Source: Flavobacterium ammoniigenes (lineage in GTDB: Bacteria > Bacteroidota > Bacteroidia > Flavobacteriales > Flavobacteriaceae). From it: a stretch of 64,000 bases of DNA. The stretch is taken from contig NZ_AP025184.1 of NCBI RefSeq assembly GCF_020886055.1, positions 496,001 to 560,000 of the forward strand, in the 5' to 3' direction. The position numbers and the translations under genes were made by a program. Below are positions 44,461 to 54,500 of this stretch, piece by piece. The notes under the pieces are model-generated. The model did no database searches. It had not been told where the DNA came from and saw only the letters and a program-made list of their open reading frames with translations. Each line of letters begins with the position of its first letter. Within the stretch, counting starts at the first letter, position 1.

Positions 44461-45732
44461 TTAGTTAATAATATCAAACCCGCAATACGGACGCAATACC
44501 TCTGGAATTACGATCCCTTCTGGTGTTTGGTAATTTTCTATAATGCCCGCCAAAACTCTTGGCAAGGCCAATGAACTCCCGTTTAAGGTATGTGCCAATT
44601 GGTTTTTACCATCTTTATCTTTGAAACGCAATTTCAAACGATTTGCTTGAAATGTTTCAAAATTAGAGACAGAAGAAATCTCTAACCAGCGATCTTGTGC
44701 CGTAGAAAATACTTCAAAATCATAGGTCAATGCCGAAGTGAATCCCATATCGCCACCACACAAACGCAAAATTCGATACGGTAATTTGAGTTCTTGTAAA
44801 ATGTTTTTTATATGTTCCACCATGCCGTCCAAAGCTTCATACGATTTATCTGGATGCTCCACGCGAACAATTTCTACTTTGTCAAACTGGTGCAAACGAT
44901 TCAAACCACGCACGTGTGCTCCATACGAACCTGCCTCACGACGGAAACAAGGCGTGTAAGCCGTACACAAAACAGGCAATTCACTTTCGTTCAAAATCAC
45001 ATCGCGGAACAAATTGGTCACCGGCACCTCAGCTGTAGGAATCAAATACAAATCGTCAATAGTTGAGTGGTACATTTGTCCTTCTTTGTCTGGCAATTGT
45101 CCGGTTCCGTAACCTGATGCTTCGTTTACTAAGTGCGGCACTTGCATTTCTTTGTAACCCGCAGCCGTATTTTTGTCTAAAAAATAATTGATTAGTGCGC
45201 GTTGCAATCTTGCTCCTTTTCCTTTGTACACTGGGAAACCTGCGCCAGTAATTTTCACCCCCAACTCAAAGTCGATGATGTCGTATTTTTTTACTAATTC
45301 CCAATGCGGTTGCGCGCCTTCGTGCAAAACAGGAATCGTACCTTCTTCAAATACGGTAAGATTTTCTTCGGGTGTTTTCCCTTCCGGAACTATGTCGGCT
45401 GGTAAATTAGGTAATGTGTATAATTTTTGCGTCAATTCTTCGGCTAAAGCTTCCGCTTTTTCTCCCAAATCTTTGCTTTTTTCTTTTAAAGCAACGGTCT
45501 TTTCTTTTAAAATGGTGGCTTTTGCTTTTTCGCCGCTTTTCATCAATTCGCCAATGTCTTTGGACAATTTATTAGATTCGGATAAAGTGTTGTCTAATTC
45601 CACTTGTGTAGCACGACGTTGTTCGTCTAATTGAACGACCTCGTCTACAATTCCTTTGGCATCGATGTTTCTTTTTGCCAAAGCTTTGATTACTTTTTCC
45701 TGATTCTCTCTAATAAATGCAATTTGTAACAT
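44461..45732 (-). CDS. serS: Serine--tRNA ligase
   Basis: This class II synthetase charges tRNA-Ser and tRNA-Sec. The 423-residue protein has the N-terminal coiled-coil tRNA arm (about 30-105), motif 2 CFRREAGSYGAHVRGLNRLH, and motif 3 TLNGSSLALPRVLAGIIENY near 385-404. The start LQIAFIRENQEKV at 45732 is the family N-terminus; the frame runs further upstream to 45777. It heads a leftward group with DUF4286, rsmA and mgtE, though a 165-base gap before DUF4286 may hold another promoter. Confidence 0.97.
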   Translation of the reverse strand: MLQIAFIRENQEKVIKALAKRNIDAKGIVDEVVQLDEQRRATQVELDNTLSESNKLSKDIGELMKSGEKAKATILKEKTVALKEKSKDLGEKAEALAEELTQKLYTLPNLPADIVPEGKTPEENLTVFEEGTIPVLHEGAQPHWELVKKYDIIDFELGVKITGAGFPVYKGKGARLQRALINYFLDKNTAAGYKEMQVPHLVNEASGYGTGQLPDKEGQMYHSTIDDLYLIPTAEVPVTNLFRDVILNESELPVLCTAYTPCFRREAGSYGAHVRGLNRLHQFDKVEIVRVEHPDKSYEALDGMVEHIKNILQELKLPYRILRLCGGDMGFTSALTYDFEVFSTAQDRWLEISSVSNFETFQANRLKLRFKDKDGKNQLAHTLNGSSLALPRVLAGIIENYQTPEGIVIPEVLRPYCGFDIIN

Positions 45733-45875
45733 AGCTTGATTTTTATAACTCTCTGTAAATTTTTGCGCCTTGCGCACGCAAATTTAAGGAAATGTTTGCT
45801 AAGAACGAGACAAAGTTGGTAGTTTTCCAAAGCTTCGTTTGTGTCTTTCGCACTTTTGTAGGCTAGAAACCGTAG

Positions 45876-45905
45876 TTGTACCTATGATAAAAAAAGTTAT
45901 TTTTG
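45876..45905 (+). promoter_or_regulatory. Promoter for metG (TTG-N19-TATTTTTG)
   Basis: TTG at 45876-45878 and TATTTTTG at 45898-45905 are 19 bases apart. The transcript should begin near 45909, giving a leader of about 38 bases. Confidence 0.75.
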
Positions 45906-45946
45906 CAGTCATTCTGAATTGATTTCAGGAGTATTAAACTGTTATT

Positions 45947-48037
45947 ATGTTAGAAAATCCAACCCGAGGCAACGCCGAACTGAGCGGAGCTAAAAGATAT
46001 ACCATTACGGCGGCCTTGCCTTACACGAACGGACCCATTCACATTGGCCATTTGGCGGGAGTTTATGTGCCTTCGGACATTTATTCTCGTTATTTACGAC
46101 TGCAAGGAAGAGACGTGTTGTTTGTTTGCGGAAGCGACGAACACGGTGTTGCCATTTCGATGAAAGCCAAAAAAGAAGGTATTACGCCTCAAGAAGTAAT
46201 CGACAAATACGATGGTATTATCCGCAAATCGTTTGTAGATTTTGGAATTTCTTTTGACAACTATTCAAGAACTTCGGCTCAAATTCACCACGAAACAGCT
46301 TCGGAATTTTTTAAAACCTTGTATGACAAAGGCGATTTTATTGAAGAAGTAACTGAGCAATTGTATGATGCTAAAGCAGATCAATTTTTGGCTGACCGAT
46401 TTGTAACTGGAACTTGTCCCAAATGCAGCAACGAAGAAGCCTACGGCGATCAATGCGAAAAATGTGGCTCTACTTTAAATGCAACTGATTTAATCAACCC
46501 GAAATCGACCATTACGGGAGAAACTCCGGTTTTGAAATCGACCAAACACTGGTTTTTGCCTTTGGATCGTTACGAAGCCTTTTTGAAAGAATGGATTTTA
46601 GTTGGGCATAAAAACGACTGGAAACCCAACGTATATGGTCAAGTAAAATCGTGGATTGATGGCGGTTTAGAACCGCGTGCGGTGACTCGCGATTTGGATT
46701 GGGGAATTGACGTTCCGGTTGAAGGTGCAGAAGGAAAAAAATTATACGTTTGGTTTGATGCGCCTATTGGCTATATTTCTTCTTCGAAAGAATGGGCAGC
46801 TCGTGAAGGAAAAAATTGGGAACCCTATTGGAAAGACCAAGATACCAAATTAGTTCACTTCATTGGAAAAGATAATATTGTGTTTCATTGCATCATTTTC
46901 CCTGCGATGTTAAAGGCAGAAGGAAGTTATATTTTACCTGATAATGTGCCTGCGAATGAGTTCTTGAACTTGGAAGGCAACAAATTATCGACCTCCAAAA
47001 ACTGGGCGGTTTGGTTGCATGAGTATTTGGAAGAATTTCCCAATCAGCAAGACGTTTTGCGCTACGCTTTGACATCGAATGCGCCAGAAACTAAAGACAA
47101 TGACTTTACTTGGAAAGATTTTCAAGCTAGAAATAACAACGAACTCGTAGCGATTTTTGGTAATTTTATCAATCGTGTCGTGGTGTTGACGAATAAATAT
47201 TATAACGGCATCGTGCCCCAACCGAATCAACTTTCGGAAGTAGACGAACAAACTTTAGCCGAATTAAAAGCCTATCCAGCGGTGATTTCGAGTTCTATTG
47301 AACGCTACCGTTTTAGAGAAGCCTTGGGCGAAATGATGAACGCGGCTCGTTTAGGGAATAAATATTTAGCCGACGAAGAGCCGTGGAAAGTGATTAAAGA
47401 CAATCCAGAGCGCGTACAAACCCAGATGTATGTTGCCTTGCAAATTGCCGCAGCTTTAAGTACGCTTTGCGAACCCTTCTTGCCTTTTACAGCTAAAAAA
47501 TTAAGTCGCATTTTAAAAATCGATCAGCCATTAAACTGGAATGCAATTGCAGAACATAGCGATTTACTAGTTGCGGGTCACCAAATTGGCGAAGCCGAAT
47601 TGCTTTTTGCTAAAATAGAAGACGAAGAAATCCAAAAACAAATCAACAAATTGGAAGCAACAAAAACCGCCAACCTGGCGGAGAACAAAAAAGCCGAACC
47701 ACAAAAAGAAGCCATTCAATTTGAGGATTTTGCCAAAATGGACTTGCGTGTAGGAACCATTTTAGAAGCGGAAAAAATGCCAAAAGCCAACAAACTTTTA
47801 ATCTTAAAAGTAGATACTGGAATTGATGTTCGTACCATTGTTTCGGGAATAGCTGAAAGTTTTGCGCCTGAGGATATCATTGGAAAAAAAGTGACTGTTT
47901 TAGTGAATTTGGCACCAAGAAACCTTCGCGGCGTGGAAAGCCAAGGTATGATTTTAATGACTACTAATGCCGAAGGGAAGTTAGTATTTGTCAATCCAGA
48001 TGCCGAAGGTGTTGGAAACGGAGAAACAATAAATTAA
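45947..48037 (+). CDS. metG: Methionine--tRNA ligase
   Basis: This class I synthetase charges elongator and initiator tRNA-Met. The 696-residue protein has PIHIGHLAG (HIGH motif near 31), a zinc knuckle CPKC...CEKC near 160-180, the KLSTS signature (KMSKS equivalent) near 345, an anticodon-binding helical domain, and a C-terminal EMAP/Trbp111 tRNA-binding domain (about 585-696, [20 protein letters not shown]). It heads an operon with the HAD gene six bases later. Confidence 0.97.
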   Translation: MLENPTRGNAELSGAKRYTITAALPYTNGPIHIGHLAGVYVPSDIYSRYLRLQGRDVLFVCGSDEHGVAISMKAKKEGITPQEVIDKYDGIIRKSFVDFGISFDNYSRTSAQIHHETASEFFKTLYDKGDFIEEVTEQLYDAKADQFLADRFVTGTCPKCSNEEAYGDQCEKCGSTLNATDLINPKSTITGETPVLKSTKHWFLPLDRYEAFLKEWILVGHKNDWKPNVYGQVKSWIDGGLEPRAVTRDLDWGIDVPVEGAEGKKLYVWFDAPIGYISSSKEWAAREGKNWEPYWKDQDTKLVHFIGKDNIVFHCIIFPAMLKAEGSYILPDNVPANEFLNLEGNKLSTSKNWAVWLHEYLEEFPNQQDVLRYALTSNAPETKDNDFTWKDFQARNNNELVAIFGNFINRVVVLTNKYYNGIVPQPNQLSEVDEQTLAELKAYPAVISSSIERYRFREALGEMMNAARLGNKYLADEEPWKVIKDNPERVQTQMYVALQIAAALSTLCEPFLPFTAKKLSRILKIDQPLNWNAIAEHSDLLVAGHQIGEAELLFAKIEDEEIQKQINKLEATKTANLAENKKAEPQKEAIQFEDFAKMDLRVGTILEAEKMPKANKLLILKVDTGIDVRTIVSGIAESFAPEDIIGKKVTVLVNLAPRNLRGVESQGMILMTTNAEGKLVFVNPDAEGVGNGETIN

Positions 48038-48043
48038 ACAGTT

Positions 48044-48733
48044 ATGCAACCAAAAATAATTGCTTTTGATGCTGACGACACCCTTTGGGTAAACGAAACC
48101 TATTTTGACGAAACCGAAACGAAGTTTTGCGAATTGATGCAAGATTACCTTTCGCATCAAGGAATTTCTCAAGAATTATTCAAAATCGAAATCGCCAATT
48201 TGAAGTTGTATGGTTACGGAATCAAAGGATATATTCTTTCCATGATTGAAGCGGCAATGGCCATTTCCAACAACACCATTCCTATTGAGGTGATTGAAAA
48301 AATTATTCAATATGGCAAAGAATTACTTGATAAACCGATTGTTTTACTGGATGGTGTTGAAGAAACCTTAGAAGCTTTAAAAGGAAAATACAAATTAGTC
48401 GTTGCCACCAAAGGAGATTTATTAGACCAAAGACGAAAATTACATAATTCTGGATTAGGGCATTATTTTCATCATATCGAAGTCATGGCCGACAAGCAAG
48501 AGATCGATTATTCCGATTTAATCAAACGACTTGATATTGCACCTTCGGAGTTTATAATGATTGGAAACTCTTTAAAATCAGATGTGTTACCCGTATTAAA
48601 TATTGGTGGACATGGTGTGCATATTCCGTTTCATACCACTTGGGCACATGAACGAATTGATCATACTATCGAACACGAAAATTTCCGTGCTTTTGAAAAA
48701 ATAACCGAAATACTTCCTCTTTTCGGTTACTAA
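48044..48733 (+). CDS. HAD-family hydrolase
   Basis: The 229-residue protein has the HAD motif I AFDADDTLWVNE (nucleophile Asp in DAD), motif II VVATKGD, motif III/IV MIGNSLKSDVLP, and a helical cap between motifs I and II. It is likely a phosphatase acting on a small phosphorylated compound; the substrate is unknown. It lies between metG and the CAT-like gene with gaps of 6 and 12 bases, so it is co-transcribed with both. Confidence 0.9.
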   Translation: MQPKIIAFDADDTLWVNETYFDETETKFCELMQDYLSHQGISQELFKIEIANLKLYGYGIKGYILSMIEAAMAISNNTIPIEVIEKIIQYGKELLDKPIVLLDGVEETLEALKGKYKLVVATKGDLLDQRRKLHNSGLGHYFHHIEVMADKQEIDYSDLIKRLDIAPSEFIMIGNSLKSDVLPVLNIGGHGVHIPFHTTWAHERIDHTIEHENFRAFEKITEILPLFGY

Positions 48734-48745
48734 AAACGGATTCAA

Positions 48746-49369
48746 ATGAAACAAAAACTTGACCTCAACAGTTGGAATCGAAAAGAACATTTTTTGTTTT
48801 TCAAACAAATGGAGGAGCCTTTTTACGGCATAACCACCACTATAGATTGTACTCAAGCCTATGCTAATGCGAAAGCGCTTGGCGTTTCATTTTTTAGCTA
48901 CTACCTACATAAAACCTTGAGCGCAGTCAATGCAATTGAGAATTTTAGATACCGCATAATTGAAGACGAAGTATATATTTTTGACCAAATTGATGCTTCG
49001 GCAACCGTAATGCGAGAAGATAAAACGTTTGGATTTTCTTATATGGCTTATGCTGAAAATCCAATTGATTTTGCCCAAATTGTTCAAACTGAAATCGAAC
49101 GCATACAAACGACAACTGGAATTTTTACTAGAGAATATCCCGAGAATTTAATTCATTTTTCGGCTTTGCCATGGATTAATTTTACTTCTTTATCCCACGC
49201 ACGAAGTTTTTCTTGGCCTGACAGTTGCCCTAAAATTTCTTATGGAAAACTGTTAGATGAAAACGGCAAAAAAACAATGCCCATATCTATTCATGTGCAT
49301 CACGGTTTGGTGGATGGCTACCATGTGGGTTTATTTTTAGACGCATTACAACAATTGATGAACGAATAA
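48746..49369 (+). CDS. Chloramphenicol acetyltransferase-like (CAT) family protein
   Basis: The 207-residue protein shows the type-A CAT fold: DLNSWNRKEHFLFFK near the start, FRYRIIEDEVYIFDQI, NFTSLSHARSFSWPDSCPKI, and the catalytic motif HVHHGLVDGYHVG near 183-195 with His and Asp. It could acetylate chloramphenicol, but many chromosomal relatives in Bacteroidota have no proven antibiotic role. It is embedded in a housekeeping operon after metG and HAD, with base composition like its neighbours, so it does not look recently acquired. Confidence 0.82.
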   Translation: MKQKLDLNSWNRKEHFLFFKQMEEPFYGITTTIDCTQAYANAKALGVSFFSYYLHKTLSAVNAIENFRYRIIEDEVYIFDQIDASATVMREDKTFGFSYMAYAENPIDFAQIVQTEIERIQTTTGIFTREYPENLIHFSALPWINFTSLSHARSFSWPDSCPKISYGKLLDENGKKTMPISIHVHHGLVDGYHVGLFLDALQQLMNE

Positions 49370-49370
49370 A

Positions 49371-49404
49371 AAAAGCACAAAGTCTTTTGAACTTTGTGCC
49401 TTTT
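49371..49404 (+). terminator. Intrinsic terminator after the metG-HAD-CAT operon
   Basis: GCACAAAGT pairs with ACTTTGTGC around six bases, followed by CTTTT. It lies directly after the CAT-like stop and before the convergent ssb. Confidence 0.78.
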
Positions 49405-49421
49405 AATTATTGGGGGACTAT

Positions 49422-49745
49422 TTATTTTCCTAACAAAAGGACCTCATTAGCGACTATATCGGTTACATATCTTTTTTCACCGTTTTTATCGTCATAACTA
49501 CGATGGGTTAATTTACCTTCAATAGCAATTTCTTTCCCTTTGGTCAAATATTTTTCTATTATATCAGCGGTTTTGCCCCAAGCGGTAACTCGGTGCCATT
49601 CGGTTTGTTCTACTTTGTCTCCATTGTCTTTGTAATAGGCATCGTTTGTAGCAATAGTAATAGTAGCTACTTTTTTACCTCCTTCTAGATTTTTTACTTC
49701 AGGATCTTGACCTACTCTTCCGATTAATTGTACTCTGTTTTTCAT
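49422..49745 (-). CDS. ssb: Short single-stranded DNA-binding protein
   Basis: The 107-residue protein is a bacterial SSB OB-fold: KNRVQLIGRVGQDPEV, VATITIATNDAYY, TEWHRVTAWGKTADII, EIAIEGKLTHRSYDD and the final YVTDIVANEVLLLGK. It stops right after the OB fold and has no flexible linker or acidic DDIPF-type tail, so it lacks the usual docking site for repair proteins. A full-length replicative SSB is probably encoded elsewhere; this one may be a specialised paralogue. Confidence 0.93.
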   Translation of the reverse strand: MKNRVQLIGRVGQDPEVKNLEGGKKVATITIATNDAYYKDNGDKVEQTEWHRVTAWGKTADIIEKYLTKGKEIAIEGKLTHRSYDDKNGEKRYVTDIVANEVLLLGK

Positions 49746-49879
49746 GGCGTATAAATTTAAATGGTTAAAATTAAATGGGTTAACTGATTCGTTTCAATCA
49801 ACGGTGCAAAGATGGAATAGGTGCCAATAATTATTCGGTAACTAACTATTTACTTTCGGTTGTAACTATTTGTAAACGT

Positions 49880-49908
49880 TTGAAAACGGAAAATAATGTA
49901 TATATTTG
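49880..49908 (+). promoter_or_regulatory. Promoter for the zinc-ribbon operon (TTG-N18-TATATTTG)
   Basis: TTG at 49880-49882 and TATATTTG at 49901-49908 are 18 bases apart. Transcription should begin near 49912, giving a leader of about 60 bases and driving the five-gene run to 54962. Confidence 0.75.
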
Positions 49909-49971
49909 ATAGAATTTAAATATATTTATTGCGAATTAAGCCCTATTTTAAGTTAAAAACCCCCAAATCTT

Positions 49972-50322
49972 ATGAATAAAAGCTGTTTAGAATGCGGTGA
50001 TAAAATTATTGGCCGTGAAGACAAAAAATTTTGCAGCGATGGCTGTCGCAATGCATATAATAACAAGATTAACAAAGACAGCAATAATTTTATGCGCAAT
50101 ATCAACAACAAATTGCGTAAAAATTACCGCATTTTATGTGAATTGAATACCGAAGGCAAGTCCAAAACTACCCGAACTAAATTAGTCAGCAAAGGATTTG
50201 ACTTTGAGTATTTTACCAATATTTTGCAAACAAAAACCGGGAATACCTATTATTTTTTATACGACCAAGGGTATATGGTTCTTGAAAATGATTATTACAT
50301 GCTTGTCAAAAAAGATATATAA
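49972..50322 (+). CDS. Small zinc-ribbon protein, unknown function
   Basis: The 116-residue protein starts with a compact zinc-binding module: CLECGDKIIGREDKKFCSDGC, with paired cysteines four apart at each end. A basic region rich in Asn and Lys (NNKLRKNYRIL) follows, then a C-terminal segment with many Tyr (YYFLYDQGYM). There is no signal peptide. The module resembles small nucleic-acid-binding zinc ribbons, but function is not known. It is first in the operon with the M28 peptidase 26 bases downstream and is divergent from ssb. Confidence 0.75.
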   Translation: MNKSCLECGDKIIGREDKKFCSDGCRNAYNNKINKDSNNFMRNINNKLRKNYRILCELNTEGKSKTTRTKLVSKGFDFEYFTNILQTKTGNTYYFLYDQGYMVLENDYYMLVKKDI

Positions 50323-50348
50323 CTCAAAACCCAAATCGGCCCTAACTC

Positions 50349-52757
50349 ATGAAGAAAAATTACGCCTCACTTTACAGTATGCTGTTCTTGCTAGTGGTTC
50401 TTGCCATAGCTTTTTTCACGATGATGCCACAATGGACCTCTGATGAAGACGGACCATTAACCGAATTCTCTACCCAAAGAGCCTACAAACAGGTACGAGC
50501 TATTTCGCGTCAACCACATTACGTGGGATCTAAAAACCACGAAGAAGTAGCCAATTATTTGTTGAAGGAATTGCAAAAAATGGGGTTGGAAACTTCGATT
50601 CAAGAGGGGTATACATTGAGCGATTGGGGCAACTTGGTCAAATCTAAAAATCTATTAGCACGAATTAAAGGAACCAACAGCTCAAAAGCCTTATTGCTTT
50701 TATCACATTACGATAGCGCTCCACACTCCTACTCTTTGGGCGCGAGCGATGCGGGGTCGGGAGTGGCCACCATTTTAGAAAGTGTTCGTGCCTTTTTACA
50801 CAATAAAAAAGCCCACAAAAACGATATTATCATTCTTTTTACAGATGCCGAAGAATTAGGTTTGAATGGCGCCGCACTTTTTGTTACCCAACATGCATGG
50901 GCTAAAGAAGTGGGGGTAGTGTTGAACTTTGAAGCGCGTGGTTCTTCTGGACCCAGTTATATGTTGATGGAAACCAATGGTGGAAATGCAGGTTTAGTGC
51001 ATGAATTTACAAACGCCAATGTGCCGCTTCCTGCGTCCAACTCTTTGATGTACAGCATCTATAAAATGTTGCCAAACGACACCGACTTAACCGTATTTAG
51101 AGAACAAGGTAATATTCAAGGGTATAATTTTGCCTTTATAGACGATCACTATAATTACCATACGGCTCAAGACGACAGCAAGCACCTCAATAAAAACACC
51201 TTAGAACATCAAGGAACTTATTTAATGCCGTTGTTGCAGTATTTTGCTAACGCTAATTTTGACAATACGGTTTCCAAAGAAGACTTTGCCTATTTTACGC
51301 TTCCATTTACATTTATCAGTTATCCGTTTAGTTGGATTTTTCCAATGGTATTGATTGCTATAGGTCTTTTTGTCCTCTTAGTTTTTGTTGGTATCGGAAA
51401 ACGAATTTTATCGTTCAAGGAAATTGGAAAAGGATTTATTCCTTTTTTAGGAGCAACTATTACAAGCGGATTATTGACTTATTTTGGATGGAAGTTCCTG
51501 CTGAATTGCTATCCTCAGTACAACGACTTACTTAACGGATTTACCTATAACGGTCATTCCTATATCGCTGGATTTGTAAGTCTAACTATTGCCATTTGTT
51601 TTATTTTTTACCATTTTTTCTCCGAGAAAAAAACAACCATGAATTATTTTGTGGCGCCTCTTTTTGTTTGGATAGTAATTAATTGTGGATTGGCCATTGG
51701 TTTAAAAGGAGCTGGGTTTTTAATTGTTCCTGTATTCTTTGGATTGATTGCTTTTGGCTTTTATATTCTAACTCAAAAATCAAACGCAATACTCAATCTT
51801 ATTTGCGGTATTCCTGCGCTCTTAATTATTGCCCCTTTTATTCAAATGTTTCCAATTGGTCTAGGACTTAAAGTGCTTTTTGGAAGTGCAATTTTAACTG
51901 TTTTGACTTTTGGATTGTTGTTGCCTGTTTTTGGAGCTTACACTAAAAAAGGAGCTTGGGGATTTTTGTTTGTGGCGCTTGCTGGTATCTTTTTTGCAAA
52001 AGCGCATGTACAATCCGGTTATGAATTAGGCAAAGCCAAATCCAACAGCTTGCTGTACATTTATAATGCCGATACCCAAAAAGCCAATTGGGTCACCTAT
52101 GATACCAATTTAGATGCTTGGACCAAAAGCTATTTGGGCAACCAACCCAAATCGGCTGATTTTATGAAAGACATTCCGTTGTTTAGCAAATACAATTCTG
52201 GATTTACATATGCTGCCGAAGCTCCAATAAAAGAGTTGGAAGAGCCAACTATTGAATTTTTAAAAGATCAAATCAATGGCGATAAACGCGAATTAAAAAT
52301 TAGAATCACTCCTAATCGAAATGTAAATCGCTATGATATTTTTGCTTCTGAGGAGATAATTCTGTATAATTTTAAAGCAAATGAAGTCCAAGCAATTGGT
52401 CAAAAAGGAGATAAATACGATCGCAAAAGAGGCAAGAAAATTTTGAGTTATTATGTTGTGGACAACTTACCTCTCGAAATGGAATTTAGCATTGATAAAC
52501 TAGTGCCTTTTGATATGGAACTATTGGAAAGTTCTTTTGACCTAATGCGAAATGAATTATTCCCAATGATCAAAAGACAAAATTGGATGATGCCAACGCC
52601 TTTCGTTTTGAATGATGCGGTGGTGATTCAGAAAAAAATTATTCCGAAACCCGTAGTAAAACAAGTAGTGAAAAAAGTAGTGGAAAGTACTCCTGTTCAA
52701 GATAGTATTATAGAACAAAAACCTGAAATAGTAACAGAAACACCAAAAGTTCCCTAA
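50349..52757 (+). CDS. M28-family membrane metallopeptidase
   Basis: The 802-residue protein has an N-terminal transmembrane anchor, then a peptidase M28 domain (about 45-310) with zinc ligands in LLLLSHYDSAPHS, ASDAGSGVATILE, LFTDAEELGLNGA (catalytic Glu) and DDHYNYHTAQDD. About eight transmembrane helices follow (320-560), then a periplasmic beta-rich tail ending in a Val/Pro/Lys-rich stretch. It is likely an aminopeptidase at the inner membrane facing the periplasm. Its start is close after the zinc-ribbon gene. Confidence 0.9.
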   Translation: MKKNYASLYSMLFLLVVLAIAFFTMMPQWTSDEDGPLTEFSTQRAYKQVRAISRQPHYVGSKNHEEVANYLLKELQKMGLETSIQEGYTLSDWGNLVKSKNLLARIKGTNSSKALLLLSHYDSAPHSYSLGASDAGSGVATILESVRAFLHNKKAHKNDIIILFTDAEELGLNGAALFVTQHAWAKEVGVVLNFEARGSSGPSYMLMETNGGNAGLVHEFTNANVPLPASNSLMYSIYKMLPNDTDLTVFREQGNIQGYNFAFIDDHYNYHTAQDDSKHLNKNTLEHQGTYLMPLLQYFANANFDNTVSKEDFAYFTLPFTFISYPFSWIFPMVLIAIGLFVLLVFVGIGKRILSFKEIGKGFIPFLGATITSGLLTYFGWKFLLNCYPQYNDLLNGFTYNGHSYIAGFVSLTIAICFIFYHFFSEKKTTMNYFVAPLFVWIVINCGLAIGLKGAGFLIVPVFFGLIAFGFYILTQKSNAILNLICGIPALLIIAPFIQMFPIGLGLKVLFGSAILTVLTFGLLLPVFGAYTKKGAWGFLFVALAGIFFAKAHVQSGYELGKAKSNSLLYIYNADTQKANWVTYDTNLDAWTKSYLGNQPKSADFMKDIPLFSKYNSGFTYAAEAPIKELEEPTIEFLKDQINGDKRELKIRITPNRNVNRYDIFASEEIILYNFKANEVQAIGQKGDKYDRKRGKKILSYYVVDNLPLEMEFSIDKLVPFDMELLESSFDLMRNELFPMIKRQNWMMPTPFVLNDAVVIQKKIIPKPVVKQVVKKVVESTPVQDSIIEQKPEIVTETPKVP

Positions 52758-52766
52758 ATTACATCC

Positions 52767-53570
52767 ATGACACAAATTAGTATTTTAGGTTGTGGTTGGC
52801 TGGGGTTGCCATTGGCAAAATCCTTACTTCAAAATGGATTTTCGATCAAAGGTTCGACTACCTCTTTGGAAAAAATGTCACCATTACAATCGGAAGGTAT
52901 CACCCCATTTTTAGTGCGATTGGAGGAACATCAGATCAGTGAATCTATTGCAGATTTTTTGGCCAATAGCCAAATCTTAATCATCAACATCCCGCCCAAA
53001 TTAAGAGGGGGTTCTACCGAAAATTTTGTGGCCAAAATAACTACTTTGCTTCCTTTCATTGAAAATTCAACTATTGAGAAAGTCCTTTTCGTGAGTTCTA
53101 CTTCGGTATATGGTGATGATAATGATTTGGTAACCGAGGACAGCCCTTTGAATCCCGATACAGAGGGCGGGCGTCAACTGGCCATTGTAGAAAATGTATT
53201 GCAGAAAAATAGACATTTTCAAACCACTATTCTTCGTTTTGGAGGTTTGATTGGGGAAGATCGAAATCCGGTTCGGTTTTTATCAGGCAAAGAAAATATT
53301 GAAAATCCCAACGCACCCATCAACTTGATTCATCAAGACGATTGTATTGGCATCATTGAAAAAATTATTGCACTAAATTCTTGGGACGAAACTTACAACG
53401 CAGTCGCTCCATTCCATCCAACTAGACAAGAATATTATACTCAAAAAGCGACCGAATTGAATTTGGCTTTGCCTAAATTTGCGGCTTCGAACACCGTGAC
53501 AGGAAAAACTATTTTGAGTGATTATCTCATTAAGTCCCTCCAGTACCGTTTTATAAAACCAAGATTATAA
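52767..53570 (+). CDS. NAD(P)-dependent epimerase/reductase-like protein (YeeZ-like)
   Basis: The 267-residue protein begins ISILGCGWLGLPLAKSL with the dinucleotide-binding GxGxxG, and has VLFVSSTSVYGD (extended SDR active-site region with Ser and Tyr), TTILRFGGLIGEDRNPV and INLIHQDDCIGIIEKII. It belongs to the extended short-chain dehydrogenase group. The substrate is unknown. It sits between the M28 gene (nine-base gap) and the EamA transporter (one-base gap). Confidence 0.87.
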   Translation: MTQISILGCGWLGLPLAKSLLQNGFSIKGSTTSLEKMSPLQSEGITPFLVRLEEHQISESIADFLANSQILIINIPPKLRGGSTENFVAKITTLLPFIENSTIEKVLFVSSTSVYGDDNDLVTEDSPLNPDTEGGRQLAIVENVLQKNRHFQTTILRFGGLIGEDRNPVRFLSGKENIENPNAPINLIHQDDCIGIIEKIIALNSWDETYNAVAPFHPTRQEYYTQKATELNLALPKFAASNTVTGKTILSDYLIKSLQYRFIKPRL

Positions 53571-53571
53571 C

Positions 53572-54495
53572 GTGAGAACCCGAATCATAAATGCTTTTTC
53601 AGCCAAAATAAACACCATTGGTTTGCCCATTTTAGCCCTATGTTGGGTTAGTTTTTTTTGGGGAACTACTTGGATAGCTTCCAAAGAAGGGGTGAAACAC
53701 ATGCCGGCTTTGCAACTCGCTGCCATCCGACAATTTATTGGGGGGTTTCTTTATATCGCCTACTTTTTATGGAAAAAAACACCATGGCCGAAAGGAAAAC
53801 AATGGAAATTCATTTTGATTTTGAGTGTGCTGAATTTCGTTTTGAGTAATGGACTGAGCACCTGGGGAGTAAAATTCATCAGTAGCGGTTTAGGAGCAAT
53901 CATAGGAGCTTTGGTTCCTTTATGGGTGGTAATAATTAGTTTTTTCAGAGGAGAACGTGTGGCTAAAGTGGCCATTTTAGGATTAATAATTGGGTTTTCG
54001 GGAATATGCGTCGTTTTCTACGATCATTTAAGCGATTTTTTTATTGCCGATTTTCGTTTTGGCATCTTCCTTTCAATTGTCGCAACACTAACTTGGGCTT
54101 TTGGAACTTTGTATACCAAGAAAAAAGCGGCAAGTTTTAATCCGTATTTTGGATTGGGCTTGCAAATGTTTATTTCGAGTATTTTTCTTTTTGCAGTTAC
54201 AGGTGCCACAGGAACCTCGGTGAGTTTGTCTGAAATTCCAGCTATATCGTGGTGGGCCATTGGCTATTTGGTTTTGTTTGGTTCAGTATTTACCTTTATT
54301 GCTTTCATTTATGCCTTGCAACGCTTGCCATCCGAAATCAGTAGTATTTATGCCTATGTCAATCCTATAATAGCGGTATTATTAGGTACTGTGATTTTTA
54401 ATGAGCCACTTACCCTTCCTATTGTCATTGGCGGAAGCATCACTTTAGTTGGATTGTACTTAGTCAATAAATCTATGCAAAAAAGTAAAATATAG
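53572..54495 (+). CDS. EamA-family transporter (DMT superfamily)
   Basis: The 307-residue protein has about ten transmembrane helices in two EamA repeats: ALCWVSFFWGTTWIASKEG near 22-40 and the second around LTWAFGTLYTKKKAA near 176-190, plus the SSIYAYVNPIIAVLLG signature. It is probably an exporter of amino acids or other small metabolites. The start is a GTG one base after the previous stop; no in-frame ATG lies nearby, and tight spacing suggests translational coupling. Confidence 0.87.
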   Translation: MRTRIINAFSAKINTIGLPILALCWVSFFWGTTWIASKEGVKHMPALQLAAIRQFIGGFLYIAYFLWKKTPWPKGKQWKFILILSVLNFVLSNGLSTWGVKFISSGLGAIIGALVPLWVVIISFFRGERVAKVAILGLIIGFSGICVVFYDHLSDFFIADFRFGIFLSIVATLTWAFGTLYTKKKAASFNPYFGLGLQMFISSIFLFAVTGATGTSVSLSEIPAISWWAIGYLVLFGSVFTFIAFIYALQRLPSEISSIYAYVNPIIAVLLGTVIFNEPLTLPIVIGGSITLVGLYLVNKSMQKSKI

Positions 54496-54500
54496 AACCC

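Noticed and set aside
48746..49369. CAT-like gene as a recently acquired resistance gene
   Set aside because: No mobile-element marks, no composition shift, and it is embedded in an operon with metG and HAD.
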